64,000 nt of DNA, from positions 687,001 to 751,000 of the forward strand of contig CALSEQ010000043.1 in NCBI GenBank assembly GCA_943735955.1, read 5' to 3'. The DNA is from Piscicola geometra. Lineage: Eukaryota; Annelida; Clitellata; Hirudinida; Piscicolidae. The notes beneath the pieces are model-generated. The model saw nothing but the letters and a program-made list of their open reading frames with translations, ran no database searches and was not told where the DNA came from. The translations under genes and the position numbers were made by a program. Shown here in pieces: positions 52,029-63,600 of this stretch. How positions within the stretch are numbered: the first letter of the stretch is position 1; every line of letters starts with the position of its first letter.

Positions 52029-52255
52029 CACCTCAGTATAGGATCAGAGAAGAGCTTAAGAGCCCGTCGAAACTCTGTGAGTGAGCGGATCCAAACGGTC
52101 CGGCGCCCAAAAAGTTTAACTGGCAATGGCCGCAAGGTTCTTTGCTCAGTACTTCGAGGATACCGGACAAAGTGGAACAGACCTTGCTCTATGTCAACCC
52201 GGGCTAAAACCCCACAGGCTTGCATAGAGTGTAGGATCGGTCACTGCCCCTGGAT

Positions 52256-52268
52256 GCCTATGATAGGC
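52256..52268. other. Inverted repeat GCCTA-TGA-TAGGC
   Basis: Perfect 5-bp arms with a 3-nt spacer, near the end of the CpG-rich part of the unit. Altered in some groups: GCCTCTGATAGGC (near 12206, 13498 and 18017), GCCTATGATAGAC (near 4470, 7702 and 8993) and GTCTATGATAGTT (near 60644, 61937 and 63876). Confidence 0.65.
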
Positions 52269-52295
52269 CGCTGATCCTTACTCCCACCCACACAC

Positions 52296-55200
52296 ATGAG
52301 ACAGTCCGAGGCCAATACGGCGCCAATTTTTTTACTTCTTTATCTTTACTCCCCATGCACCCCCACACCAAATCCTTTTTACCCCCAACCAAACCTACAG
52401 GCAAATGGTTGTCCTCACTGTCTCACCCTAATCCCAACCCCACACACATAAACAGCGCGAAAGATCCATGGAGGATACACCGAACACCCCCATTGTTGTC
52501 ACACAGCGATTTGTCACTTTCTCTGAAAGTTTCATTTCGATCGATAGGTTCCTCACTACTCTGTTGATAGCCTAGACGGCTGCTTTCTCTGTTTCCCTCG
52601 CCGGAAATTTTCCCTACTCTAGGGGATTTTTCTACGAGAACTCTGGTGCTTTTCAGAAAATTTGTTTTCTGAACACCTCAGTATAGGATCAGAGAAGAGC
52701 TTAAGAGCCCGTCGAAACTCTGTGAGTGAGCGGATCCAAACGGTCCGGCGCCCAAAAAGTCTAACCGGCAATGGCCGCAAGGTTCTTTGCTCAGTACGTC
52801 GAGGATACCGGACAAAGTGGAACAGACCTTGCTCTATGTCAACCCGGGCTAAAACCCCACAGGCTTGCATAGAGTGTAGGATCGGTCACTGCCCCTGGAT
52901 GCCTATGATAGGCCGCTGATCCTTACTCCCACCCACACACATGAGACAGTCCGAGGCCAATACGGCGCCAATTTTTTTACTTCTTTATCTTTACTCCCAA
53001 TGCACCCCCACACCAAATCCTTTTTACCCCCAACCAAACCTATAGGCAAATGGTTGTCCTCACTGTCTCACCCTAATCCCAACCCCACACACATGGACAG
53101 CGCGAAAGATCCATGGAGGATACACCGAACACCCCCACTCTTGTCACACAGCGATTTTTCACTTTCTCTGAAAGTTTCATTTCGATCGATAGGTGCCTGA
53201 CCACTCTGTTGATAGCCTAGACGGCTGCTTTCTCTGTTTCCCTCGCCGGAAATTTTCCCTACTCTAGGGGATTTTTCCTACGAGAACTCTGGGGCTTTTC
53301 AGAAAATTTGTTTTCTGAACACCTCAGTATAGGTTCAGAGAAGAGCTTAAGAGCCCGTCGAAACTCTGTGAGTGAGCGGATCCAAACGGTCCGGCGCCCA
53401 AAAAGTCCAACCGGCAATGGATGCAAGGTTCTTTGCTCAGTACTTCGAGGATACCGGACAAAGTAGAACAGACCTTGCTCTGTGTCAACGCGGGCTAAAA
53501 CCCCACAGGCTTGCATCGAGTGTAGGATCGGTCACTGCCCCTGGATGCCTATGATAGGCCGCTGATCCTTACTCCCACCCACACACATGAGACAGTCCGA
53601 GGCCAATACGGCGCCAATTTTTTTACTTCTTTATCTTTACTCCCCATGCACCCCCACACCAAATCCTTTTTACCCCCAACCAAACCTACAGGCAAATGGT
53701 TGTCCTCACTGTCTCACCCTAATCCCAACCCCACACAGATGGACAGCGCGAAAGATCCATGGAGGATACACCGAACACCCCCATTGTTGTCACACAGCGA
53801 TTTGTCACTTTCTCTGAAAGTTTCATTTCGATCGATAGGTGCCTCACCACTCTGTTGATAGCCTAGACGGCTGCTTTCTCTGTTTCCCTCGCCGGAAATT
53901 TTCCCTACTCTAGGGGATTTTTCCTACGAGAACTTTGGGGCTTTTCAGAAAATTTGTTTTCTGAACACCTCAGTATAGGTTCAGATAAGAGCTTAAGAGC
54001 CCGTCGAAACTCTGTGAGTGAGCGGATCCAAACGGTCCGGCGCCCAAAAAGTCCAACCGGCACTGGCCTCAAGGTTCTTTGCTCAGTACTTCGAGGATAC
54101 CGGACAAAGTAGAACAGACCTTGCTCTGTGTCAACCCGGGCCAAAACCCCACAGGCTTGCATCGAGTGTAGGATCGGTCACTGCCCCTGGATGCCTATGA
54201 TAGGCCGCTGATCCTTACTCCCACCCACACACATGAGACAGTCCGAGGCCAATACGGCGCCAATTTTTTTACTTCTTTATCTTTACTCCCCATGCACCCC
54301 CACACCAAATCCTTTTTACCCCCAACCAAACCTACAGGCAAATGGTTGTCCTCACTGTCTCACCCTAATCCCAACCCCACACACATAGACAGCGCGAAAG
54401 ATCCATGGAGGATACACCGAACACCCCCATTGTTGTCACACAGCGATTTGTCACTTTCTCTGAAAGTTTCATTTCGATCGATAGGTTCCTCACTACTCTG
54501 TTGATAGCCTAGACGGCTGCTTTCTCTGTTTCCCTCGCCGGAAATTTTCCCTACTCTAGGGGATTTTTCTACGAGAACTCTGGTGCTTTTCAGAAAATTT
54601 GTTTTCTGAACACCTCAGTATAGGATCAGAGAAGAGCTTAAGAGCCCGTCGAAACTCTGTGAGTGAGCGGATCCAAACGGTCCGGCGCCCAAAAAGTCTA
54701 ACCGGCAATGGCCGCAAGGTTCTTTGCTCAGTACGTCGAGGATACCGGACAAAGTGGAACAGACCTTGCTCTATGTCAACCCGGGCTAAAACCCCACAGG
54801 CTTGCATAGAGTGTAGGATCGGTCACTGCCCCTGGATGCCTATGATAGGCCGCTGATCCTTACTCCCACCCACACACATGAGACAGTCCGAGGCCAATAC
54901 GGCGCCAATTTTTTTACTTCTTTATCTTTACTCCCAATGCACCCCCACACCAAATCCTTTTTACCCCCAACCAAACCTATAGGCAAATGGTTGTCCTCAC
55001 TGTCTCACCCTAATCCCAACCCCACACACATGGACAGCGCGAAAGATCCATGGAGGATACACCGAACACCCCCACTCTTGTCACACAGCGATTTTTCACT
55101 TTCTCTGAAAGTTTCATTTCGATCGATAGGTGCCTGACCACTCTGTTGATAGCCTAGACGGCTGCTTTCTCTGTTTCCCTCGCCGGAAATTTTCCCTACT

Positions 55201-56169
55201 CTAGGGGATTTTTCCTACGAGAACTCTGGGGCTTTTCAGAAAATTTGTTTTCTGAACACCTCAGTATAGGTTCAGAGAAGAGCTTAAGAGCCCGTCGAAA
55301 CTCTGTGAGTGAGCGGATCCAAACGGTCCGGCGCCCAAAAAGTCCAACCGGCAATGGATGCAAGGTTCTTTGCTCAGTACTTCGAGGATACCGGACAAAG
55401 TAGAACAGACCTTGCTCTGTGTCAACGCGGGCTAAAACCCCACAGGCTTGCATCGAGTGTAGGATCGGTCACTGCCCCTGGATGCCTATGATAGGCCGCT
55501 GATCCTTACTCCCACCCACACACATGAGACAGTCCGAGGCCAATACGGCGCCAATTTTTTTACTTCTTTATCTTTACTCCCCATGCACCCCCACACCAAA
55601 TCCTTTTTACCCCCAACCAAACCTACAGGCAAATGGTTGTCCTCACTGTCTCACCCTGATCCCAACCCCACACAGATGGACAGCGCGAAAGATCCATGGA
55701 GGATACACCGAACACCCCCATTGTTGTCACACAGCGATTTGTCACTTTCTCTGAAAGTTTCATTTCGATCGATAGGTGCCTCACCACTCTGTTGATAGCC
55801 TAGACGGCTGCTTTCTCTGTTTCCCTCGCCGGAAATTTTCCCTACTCTAGGGGATTTTTCCTACGAGAACTTTGGGGCTTTTCAGAAAATTTGTTTTCTG
55901 AACACCTCAGTATAGGTTCAGATAAGAGCTTAAGAGCCCGTCGAAACTCTGTGAGTGAGCGGATCCAAACGGTCCGGCGCCCAAAAAGTCCAACCGGCAA
56001 TGGCCTCAAGGTTCTTTGCTCAGTACTTCGAGGATACCGGACAAAGTAGAACAGACCTTGCTCTGTGTCAACCCGGGCCAAAACCCCACAGGCTTGCATC
56101 GAGTGTAGGATCGGTCACTGCCCCTGGATGCCTATGATAGGCCGCTGATCCTTACTCCCACCCACACAC
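52296..56169 (+). repeat. 1937-bp trimer higher-order repeat, two copies
   Basis: Units 52296, 52941 and 53587 are repeated as 54233, 54878 and 55524. Shared markers are TTTTTCTACGAG (one base short), CAGTACGTCGAGG, ACTCCCAATGC, CCTATAGGC, CACTCTTGTC, GCCTGACCAC, GCAATGGATGC, TCAACGCGGGC, CACACAGATGG and GTATAGGTTCAG. I find about three differences (near 52449, 54063 and 55659). All units here are 645/646 bp because of TTTTACCCCCAACC, which has one C fewer than the usual run. Confidence 0.92.
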
Positions 56170-58752
56170 ATGAGACAGTCCGAGGCCAATACGGCGCCAA
56201 TTTTTTTACTTCTTTATCTTTACTCCCCATGCACCCCCACACCAAATCCTTTTTACCCCCAACCAAACCTACAGGCAAATGGTTGTCCTCACTGTCTCAC
56301 CCTAATCCCAACCCCACACAGATGAACAGCGCGAAAGATCCATGGAGGATACACCGAACACCCCCATTGTTGTCACACAGCGATTTGTCACTTTCTCTGA
56401 AAGTTTCATTTCGATCGATAGGTGCCTCACCACTCTGTTGATAGCCTAGACGTCTGCTTTCTCTGTTTCCCTCGCCGGAAATTTTCCCTACTCTGGGGGA
56501 TTTTTCCTACGAGAACTCTGGGGCTTTTCAGAAAGTTTGTTTTCTGAACACCTCAGTATAGGTTCAGAGAAGAGCTTAAGAGCCCGTCGAAACTCTGTGA
56601 GTGAGCGGATCCAAACGGTCCGGCGCCCAAAAAGTCCAACCGGCAATGGCCGCAAGGTTCTTTGCTCAGTACTTCGAGGATACCGGACAAAGTGGAACAG
56701 ACCTTGCTCTATGTCAACCCGGGCTAAAACCCCACAGGCTTGCATAGAGTGTAGGATCGGTCACTGCCCCTGGATGCCTATGATAGGCCGCTGATCCTTA
56801 CTCCCACCCACACACATGAGACAGTCCGAGGCCAATACGGCGCCAATTTTTTTACTTCTTTATCTTTACTCCCCATGCACCCCCACACCAAATCCTTTTT
56901 ACCCCCAACCAAACCTACAGGCAAATGGTTGTCCTCACTGTCTCACCCTAATCCCAACCCCACACAGATGAACAGCGCGAAAGATCCATGGAGGATACAC
57001 CGAACACCCCCATTGTTGTCACACAGCGATTTGTCACTTTCTCTGAAAGTTTCATTTCGATCGATAGGTGCCTCACCACTCTGTTGATAGCCTAGACGTC
57101 TGCTTTCTCTGTTTCCCTCGCCGGAAATTTTCCCTACTCTGGGTGATTTTTCCTACGAGAACTCTGGGGCTTTTCAGAAAGTTTGTTTTCTGAACACCTC
57201 AGTATAGGTTCAGAGAAGAGCTTAAGAGCCCGTCGAAACTCTGTGAGTGAGCGGATCCAAACGGTCCGGCGCCCAAAAAGTCCAACCGGCAATGGCCGCA
57301 AGGTTCTTTGCTCAGTACTTCGAGGATACCGGACAAAGTAGAACAGACCTTGCTCTGTGTCAACCCGGGCCAAATCCCCCAGGCTTGCATCGAGTGTAGG
57401 ATCGGTCACTGCCCCTGGATGCCTATGATAGGCCGCTGATCCTTACTCCCACCCACACACATGAGACAGTCCGAGGCCAATACGGCGCCAATTTTTTTAC
57501 TTCTATATCTTTACTCCCCATGCACCCCCACACCAAATCCTTTTTACCCCCAACCAAACCTACAGGCAAATGGTTGTCCTCACTGTCTCACCCTAATCCC
57601 AACACCACACAGATGGACAGCGCGAAAGATCCATGGAGGATACACCGAACACCCCCATTGTTGTCACACAGCGATTTGTCACTTTCTCTGAAAGTTTCAT
57701 TTCGATCGATAGGTGCCTCACCACTCTGTTGATAGCCTAGACGGCTGCTTTCTCTGTTTCCCTCGCCGGAAATTTTCCCTACTCTAGGGGATTTTTCCTA
57801 CGAGAACTTTGGGGCTTTTCAGAAAATTTGTTTTCTGAACACCTCAGTATAGGTTCAGAGAAGAGCTTAAGAGCCCGTCAAAACTCTGGGAGTGAGCGGA
57901 TCCAAACGGTCCGGCGCCCAAAAAGTCCAACCGGCAATGGCCGCAAGGTTCTTTGCTCAGTACTTCGAGAATACCGGACAAAGTAGAACAGATCTTGCTC
58001 TGTGTCAACCCGGGCTAAAACCCCACAGGCTTGCATCGAGTGTAGGATCGGTCACTGCCCCTGGATGCCTATGATAGGCCGCTGATCCTTACTCCCACCC
58101 ACACACATGAGACAGTTCAAGGCCAATACGGCGCCAATTTTTTTACTTCTTTATCTTTACTCCCCATGCACCCCCACACCAAATCCTTTTCACCCCCAAC
58201 CAAACCTACAGGCAAATGGTTGTCCTCACTGTCTCACCCTAATCCCAACCCCACACACATGGACAGCGCGAAAGATCCATGGAGGATACACCGAACACCC
58301 CCATTGTTGTCACACAGCGATTTGTCACTTTCTCTGAAAGTTTCATTTCGATCGATAGGTGCCTCACCACTCTGTTGATAGTTTAGACGGCTGCTTTCTC
58401 TGTTTCCCTCGCCAGAAATTTTCCCTACTCTAGGGGATTTTTCCTACGAGAACTCTGGTGCTTTTCAGAAAATTTGTTTTCTGAACACCTCAGTATAGGA
58501 TCAGAGAAGAGCTTAAGAGCCCGTCGAAACTCTGTGAGTGAGCGAATCCAAACGGTCCGGCGCCCAAAAAGTCCAACCGACAATGGCCGCAAGGTTCTTT
58601 GCTCAGTACTTCGAGGATACCGGACAAAGTGGAACAGACCTTGCTCTATGTCAACCCGGGCTAAAACCCCACAGGCTTGCATAGAGTGTAGGATCGGTCA
58701 CTGCCCCTGGATGCCTATGATAGGCCGCTGATCCTTACTCCCACCCACATAC
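56170..58752 (+). repeat. Four 645/646-bp units, first two a near-identical pair
   Basis: Units at 56170 and 56816 share CACAGATGAACAGC, AGACGTCTGC, CAGAAAGTTTG and a lost CTCTAGGG site (CTCTGGGGG or CTCTGGGTG). The unit at 57461 has CACACAGATGG and AACACCACAC. The unit at 58107 has GACAGTTCAAGG and GATAGTTTAGACGG. The one-C-shorter tract TTTTACCCCCAACC continues, but as TTTTCACCCCCAACC in 58107. Confidence 0.85.
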
Positions 58753-60684
58753 ATGAGACAGTCCGAGGCCAACCCGGCGCCAATTTTTTTACTTCTTTAT
58801 CTTTACTCCCCATGCACCCCCACACCAAATCCTTTTTACCACCCAACCAAACCTACAGGCAAATGGTTGTCTTCACTGTCTACCCTAATCCCAACCCCAC
58901 ACACATGGACAGCGCGAAAGATCCATGGAGGATACACCCCACTCTTGTCACACAGCGATTTCTCACTTTCTCTGAAAGTTTCATTTCGATCGATAGGTGC
59001 CTCACCACTCTGTTGATAGCTTAGACGGCTGCTTTCTCTGTTTCCCTCGCCGGAAATTTTCCCTACTCTAGGGGATTTTTCCTACGAGAACTCTGGTGCT
59101 TTTCAGAAAATTTGTTTTCTGAACACCTCAGTATAGGATCCAAAAAGAGCTTAAGAGCCCATCGAAACTCTGTGAGTGAGCGAATCCAAACGGTCCGGCG
59201 CCCAAAAAGTCCAACCGGCAATGGCCGCAAGGTTCTTTGCTCAGTACTTCGAGGATACCGGACAAAGTGGAACCGACCTTGCTCTATGTCAACCCGGGCT
59301 AAAACCCCACAGTCTTGCATAGAGTGAAGGATCGGTCACTGCCCCTGGATGCCTATGATAGGCCGCTGATCCTTACTCCCACCCACATACATGAGACAGT
59401 CCGAGGCCAACCCGGCGCCAATTTTTTTACTTCTTTATCTTTACTCCCCATGCACCCCCACACCAAATCCTTTTTACGACCCAACCAAACCTACAGGCAA
59501 ATGGTTGTCTTCACTGTCTCACCCTAATCCCAACCCCACACACATGGACAGCGCGAAAGATCCATGGAGGATACACCGAACACCCCCACTCTTGTCACAC
59601 AGCAATTTGTCACTTTCACTGAAAGTTTCATTTCGATCGATAGGTGCCTCACCACTCTGTTGATAGCCTAGACGGCTGCTTTCTCTGTTTCCATCGCCGG
59701 AAATTTCCCCTACTTTAGGGGATTTTTCCTACGAGAACTCTGGTGCTTTTCAGAAAATTTGTTTTCTGAACACCTCAGTATAGGATCAGAGAAGAGCTTA
59801 AGAGCCCGTCGAAACTCTGTGAGTGAGCGAATCCAAACGGTTCGGCGCCCAAAAAGTCCAACCGGCAATGGCCGCAAGGTTCTTTGCTCAGTACTTCGAG
59901 GATACCGGACAAAGTGGAACAGACCTTGCTCTATGTCAACCCGGGCTAAAACCCCACAGTCTTGCATAGAGTGTAGGATCGGTCACTGCCCCTGGATGCC
60001 TATGATAGGCCGCTGATCCTTACTCCCACCCACATACATGAGACAGTCCGAGGCCAACCCGGCGCCAATTTTTTTACTTCTTTATCTTTACTCCCCATGC
60101 ACCCCCACACCAAATCCTTTTTACCACCCAACCAAACCTACAGGCAAATGGTTGTCTTCACTGTCTCACTCTTATCCCAAACCCACACACATAGACAGCG
60201 CGAAAGATCCATGGAGGATACACTGAACACCCCCACTGTTGTCACACAGCGATTTGTCACTTTCACTGAAAGTTTCATTTCGATCGATAGGTGCCTCACC
60301 ACTCTGTTGATAGCCTAGACGGCTGCTTTCTCTGTTTACATCGCCGGAAATTTTCACTACTCTAGGGGATTTTTCCTACGAGAACTCTGGTGCTTTTCAG
60401 AAAATTTGTTTTCTGAACACCTCAGTATAGGATCAGAGAAGAGCTTAAGAGCCCGTCGAAACTCTGTGAGTGAGCGGATCCAAACGGTCCGGCGCCCAAA
60501 AAGTTCAACCGGCAATGGCCGCAAGGTTCATTGCTCAGTACTTTGAGGATACCGGACAAAGTGGAACAGATCTTGCTCTATGTCAACCCGGGCTAAAACC
60601 CAACAGGCTCGCATAGAGTGTAGGATCGGTCACTGCCCCTGGATGTCTATGATAGTTCGCTGATCCTTACTCCCACCCACACAC
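58753..60684 (+). repeat. Three units sharing CACATACATGAG and CCAACCCGGCGCC
   Basis: Units at 58753, 59391 and 60038 share these two markers and TTTTTAC(C/G)ACCC. The first is 638 bp: one base is missing in GTCTACCC near 58877 and 8 bp are missing near 58938. The third ends with GTTTACATCGCC, CAACAGGCTCGC and GATGTCTATGATAGTTCGC, markers that recur in the next block. Confidence 0.85.
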
Positions 60685-63600
60685 ATGAGACAGTCCGAGG
60701 CCAGTACGGCGCCAATTTTTTTACTTCTTTATCTTTACTCCCCATGCACCCCCACACCAAATCCTTTTTACCCCCCAACCAAACCTACAGGCAAATGGTT
60801 GTCCTCACTGTCTCACCCTAATCCCAACCCCACACACATGGACAGCGCGAAAGATCCATGGAGGATACACCGAACACCCCCACTGTTGTCACACAGCGAT
60901 TTGTCACTTTCTCTGAAAGTTTCATTTCGATCGATAGGTGCCTCACCACTCTGTTGATATCCTAGACGGCTGCTTCCTCTGTTTCCCTCACCGGAAATTT
61001 CCCTACTCTAGGGGATTTTTCCTACGAGAACTCTGGTTCTTTTCAGAAAATTTGTTTTCTGAACACCTCAGTATAGGATCAGAGAAGAGCTTAAGAGCCC
61101 GTCGAAACTCTGTGAGTGAGCGGATCCAAACGGTCTGGCGCCCAAAAAGTTCAACCGGCAATGGCCGCAAGGTTCTTTGCTCAGTACTTCGAGGATACCG
61201 GACAAGGTGGAACAGACCTTGCTCTATGTCAACCCGGGCTAAAACCCCACAGGCTTGCATAGAGTGTAGGATCGGTCACTGCCCCTGGATGCCTATGATA
61301 GGCCGCTGATCCTTACTCCCACCGACACACATGAGACAGTCCGAGGCCAATACGGCGCCAACTTTTTTACTTCTTTATCTTTACTCCCCATGCACCCCCA
61401 CACCAAATCCTTTTTACCCCCCAACCAAACCTACAGGCAAATGGTTGTCCTCACTTTCTCACCCTAATCCCAACCCCACACACATGGACAGCGCGAAAGA
61501 TCCATGGAGGATACACCGAACACCCCCACTGTTGTCACACAGCGATTTGTCACTTTCTCTGAAAGTTTCATTTCGATCGATAGGTGCCTCACCACTCTGT
61601 TGATAGCCTAGACGGCTGCTTTCTCTGTTTACATCGCCGGAAATTTTCACTACTCTAGGGGATTTTTCCTACGAGAACTCTGGTGCTTTTCAGAAAATTT
61701 GTTTTCTGAACACCTCAGTATAGGATCAGAGAAGAGCTTAAGAGCCCGTCGAAACTCTGTGAGTGAGCGGATCCAAACGGTCCGGCGCCCAAAAAGTTCA
61801 ACCGGCAATGGCCGCAAGGTTCATTGCTCAGTACTTTGAGGATACCGGACAAAGTGGAACAGATCTTGCTCTATGTCAACCCGGGCTAAAACCCAACAGG
61901 CTCGCATAGAGTGTAGGATCGGTCACTGCCCCTGGATGTCTATGATAGTTCGCTGATCCTTACTCCCACCCACACACATGAGACAGTCCGAGGCCAGTAC
62001 GGCGCCAATTTTTTTACTTCTTTATCTTTACTCCCCATGCACCCCCACACCAAATCCTTTTTACCCCCCAACCAAACCTACAGGCAAATGGTTGTCCTCA
62101 CTGTCTCACCCTAATCCCAACCCCACACACATGGACAGCGCGAAAGATCCATGGAGGATACACCGAACACCCCCACTGTTGTCACACAGCGATTTGTCAC
62201 TTTCTCTGAAAGTTTCATTTCGATCGATAGGTGCCTCACCACTCTGTTGATAGCCTAGACGGCTGCTTCCTCTGTTTCCCTCACCGGAAATTTCCCTACT
62301 CTAGGGGATTTTTCCTACGAGAACTCTGGTGCTTTTCAGAAAATTTGTTTTCTGAACACCTCAGTATAGGATCAGAGAAGAGCTTAAGAGCCCGTCGAAA
62401 CTCTGTGAGTGAGCGGATCCAAACGGTCCGGCGCCCAAAAAGTTCAACCGGCAATGGCCGCAAGGTTCATTGCTCAGTACTTTGAGGATACCGGACAAAG
62501 TGGAACAGATCTTGCTCTATGTCAACCCGGGCTAAAACCCAACAGGCTCGCATAGAGTGTAGGATCGGTCACTGCCCCTGGATGTCTATGATAGTTCGCT
62601 GATCCTTACTCCCACCCACACACATGAGACAGTCCGAGGCCAGTACGGCGCCAATTTTTTTACTTCTTTATCTTTACTCCCCATGCACCCCCACACCAAA
62701 TCCTTTTTACCCCCCAACCAAACCTACAGGCAAATGGTTGTCCTCACTGTCTCACCCTAATCCCAACCCCACACACATGGACAGCGCGAAAGATCCATGG
62801 AGGATACACCGAACACCCCCACTGTTGTCACACAGCGATTTGTCACTTTCTCTGAAAGTTTCATTTCGATCGATAGGTGCCTCACCACTCTGTTGATAGC
62901 CTAGACGGCTGCTTCCTCTGTTTCCCTCACCGGAAATTTCCCTACTCTAGGGGATTTTTCCTACGAGAACTCTGGTTCTTTTCAGAAAATTTGTTTTCTG
63001 AACACCTCAGTATAGGATCAGAGAAGAGCTCAAGAGCCCGTCGAAACTCTGTGAGTGAGCGGATCCAAACGGTCTGGCGCCCAAAAAGTTCAACCGGCAA
63101 TGGCCGCAAGGTTCTTTGCTCAGTACTTCGAGGATACCGGACAAGGTGGAACAGACCTTGCTCTATGTCAACCCGGGCTAAAACCCCACAGGCTTGCATA
63201 GAGTGTAGGATCGGTCACTGCCCCTGGATGCCTATGATAGGCCGCTGATCCTTACTCCCACCGACACACATGAGACAGTCCGAGGCCAATACGGCGCCAA
63301 CTTTTTTACTTCTTTATCTTTACTCCCCATGCACCCCCACACCAAATCCTTTTTACCCCCCAACCAAACCTACAGGCAAATGGTTGTCCTCACTTTCTCA
63401 CCCTAATCCCAACCCCACACACATGGACAGCGCGAAAGATCCATGGAGGATACACCGAACACCCCCACTGTTGTCACACAGCGATTTGTCACTTTCTCTG
63501 AAAGTTTCATTTCGATCGATAGGTGCCTCACCACTCTGTTGATAGCCTAGACGGCTGCTTCCTCTGTTTACATCGCCGGAAATTTTCACTACTCTAGGGG

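Larger units (their letters stand above)
45181..52295 (+). repeat. Eleven-unit mixed block with 3233-bp spacing
   Basis: Units at 45181, 47122, 47769, 50355 and 51002 share CCTACTGGCAAATGG and GTCCTTACTG. Units at 45828, 48416, 49063 and 49709 share GAGGCTAATACAGCG. The pair 47122 and 47769 recurs as 50355 and 51002, 3233 bp (five units) apart. Units at 49063 and 49709 carry an altered inverted repeat (49421-49441 and 50067-50087). Confidence 0.85.
51649..52295 (+). repeat. Reference satellite monomer (647 bp)
   Basis: This copy is used to place the internal elements; all other monomers align to it with scattered substitutions and small indels. In order it holds the landmark start, a T7 run and pyrimidine-rich tract (51680-51750), a C-rich telomere-like stretch (51780-51795), an NcoI-type palindrome TCCATGGA (51819-51826), the deletion-prone segment (51827-51849), a small inverted repeat (51870-51884), TCGATCGA (51891-51898), two A/T-tract subrepeats (51961-51990), a strong inverted repeat (52007-52028), a GGATCC site (52087-52092), a CCCGGG site (52198-52203) and a last inverted repeat (52256-52268). 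The first third is strongly pyrimidine-biased on this strand, while the last 270 bp are mixed in composition and richer in CpG. Compared with most units it has private changes at about 51836 and 51951. Confidence 0.93.

Noticed and set aside
52065..52076. RNA polymerase III B-box-like GTCGAAAC
   Set aside because: One base short of the GWTCRANNC consensus, with no A box at a suitable distance upstream.
52040..52080. Hammerhead ribozyme-like CGAAAC near CAGAGAAG
   Set aside because: Hammerheads occur in several satellites, so I looked on both strands. The required CUGANGA box is absent and no three-stem arrangement can be drawn.
52138..52168. Similarity to the internal control region of 5S rRNA (AGTACTT followed by ATACCGG)
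   Set aside because: Only about 15 scattered bases match, with a gap of more than ten bases between them and no match to the rest of 5S rRNA. Chance similarity is more likely than a 5S-derived satellite.
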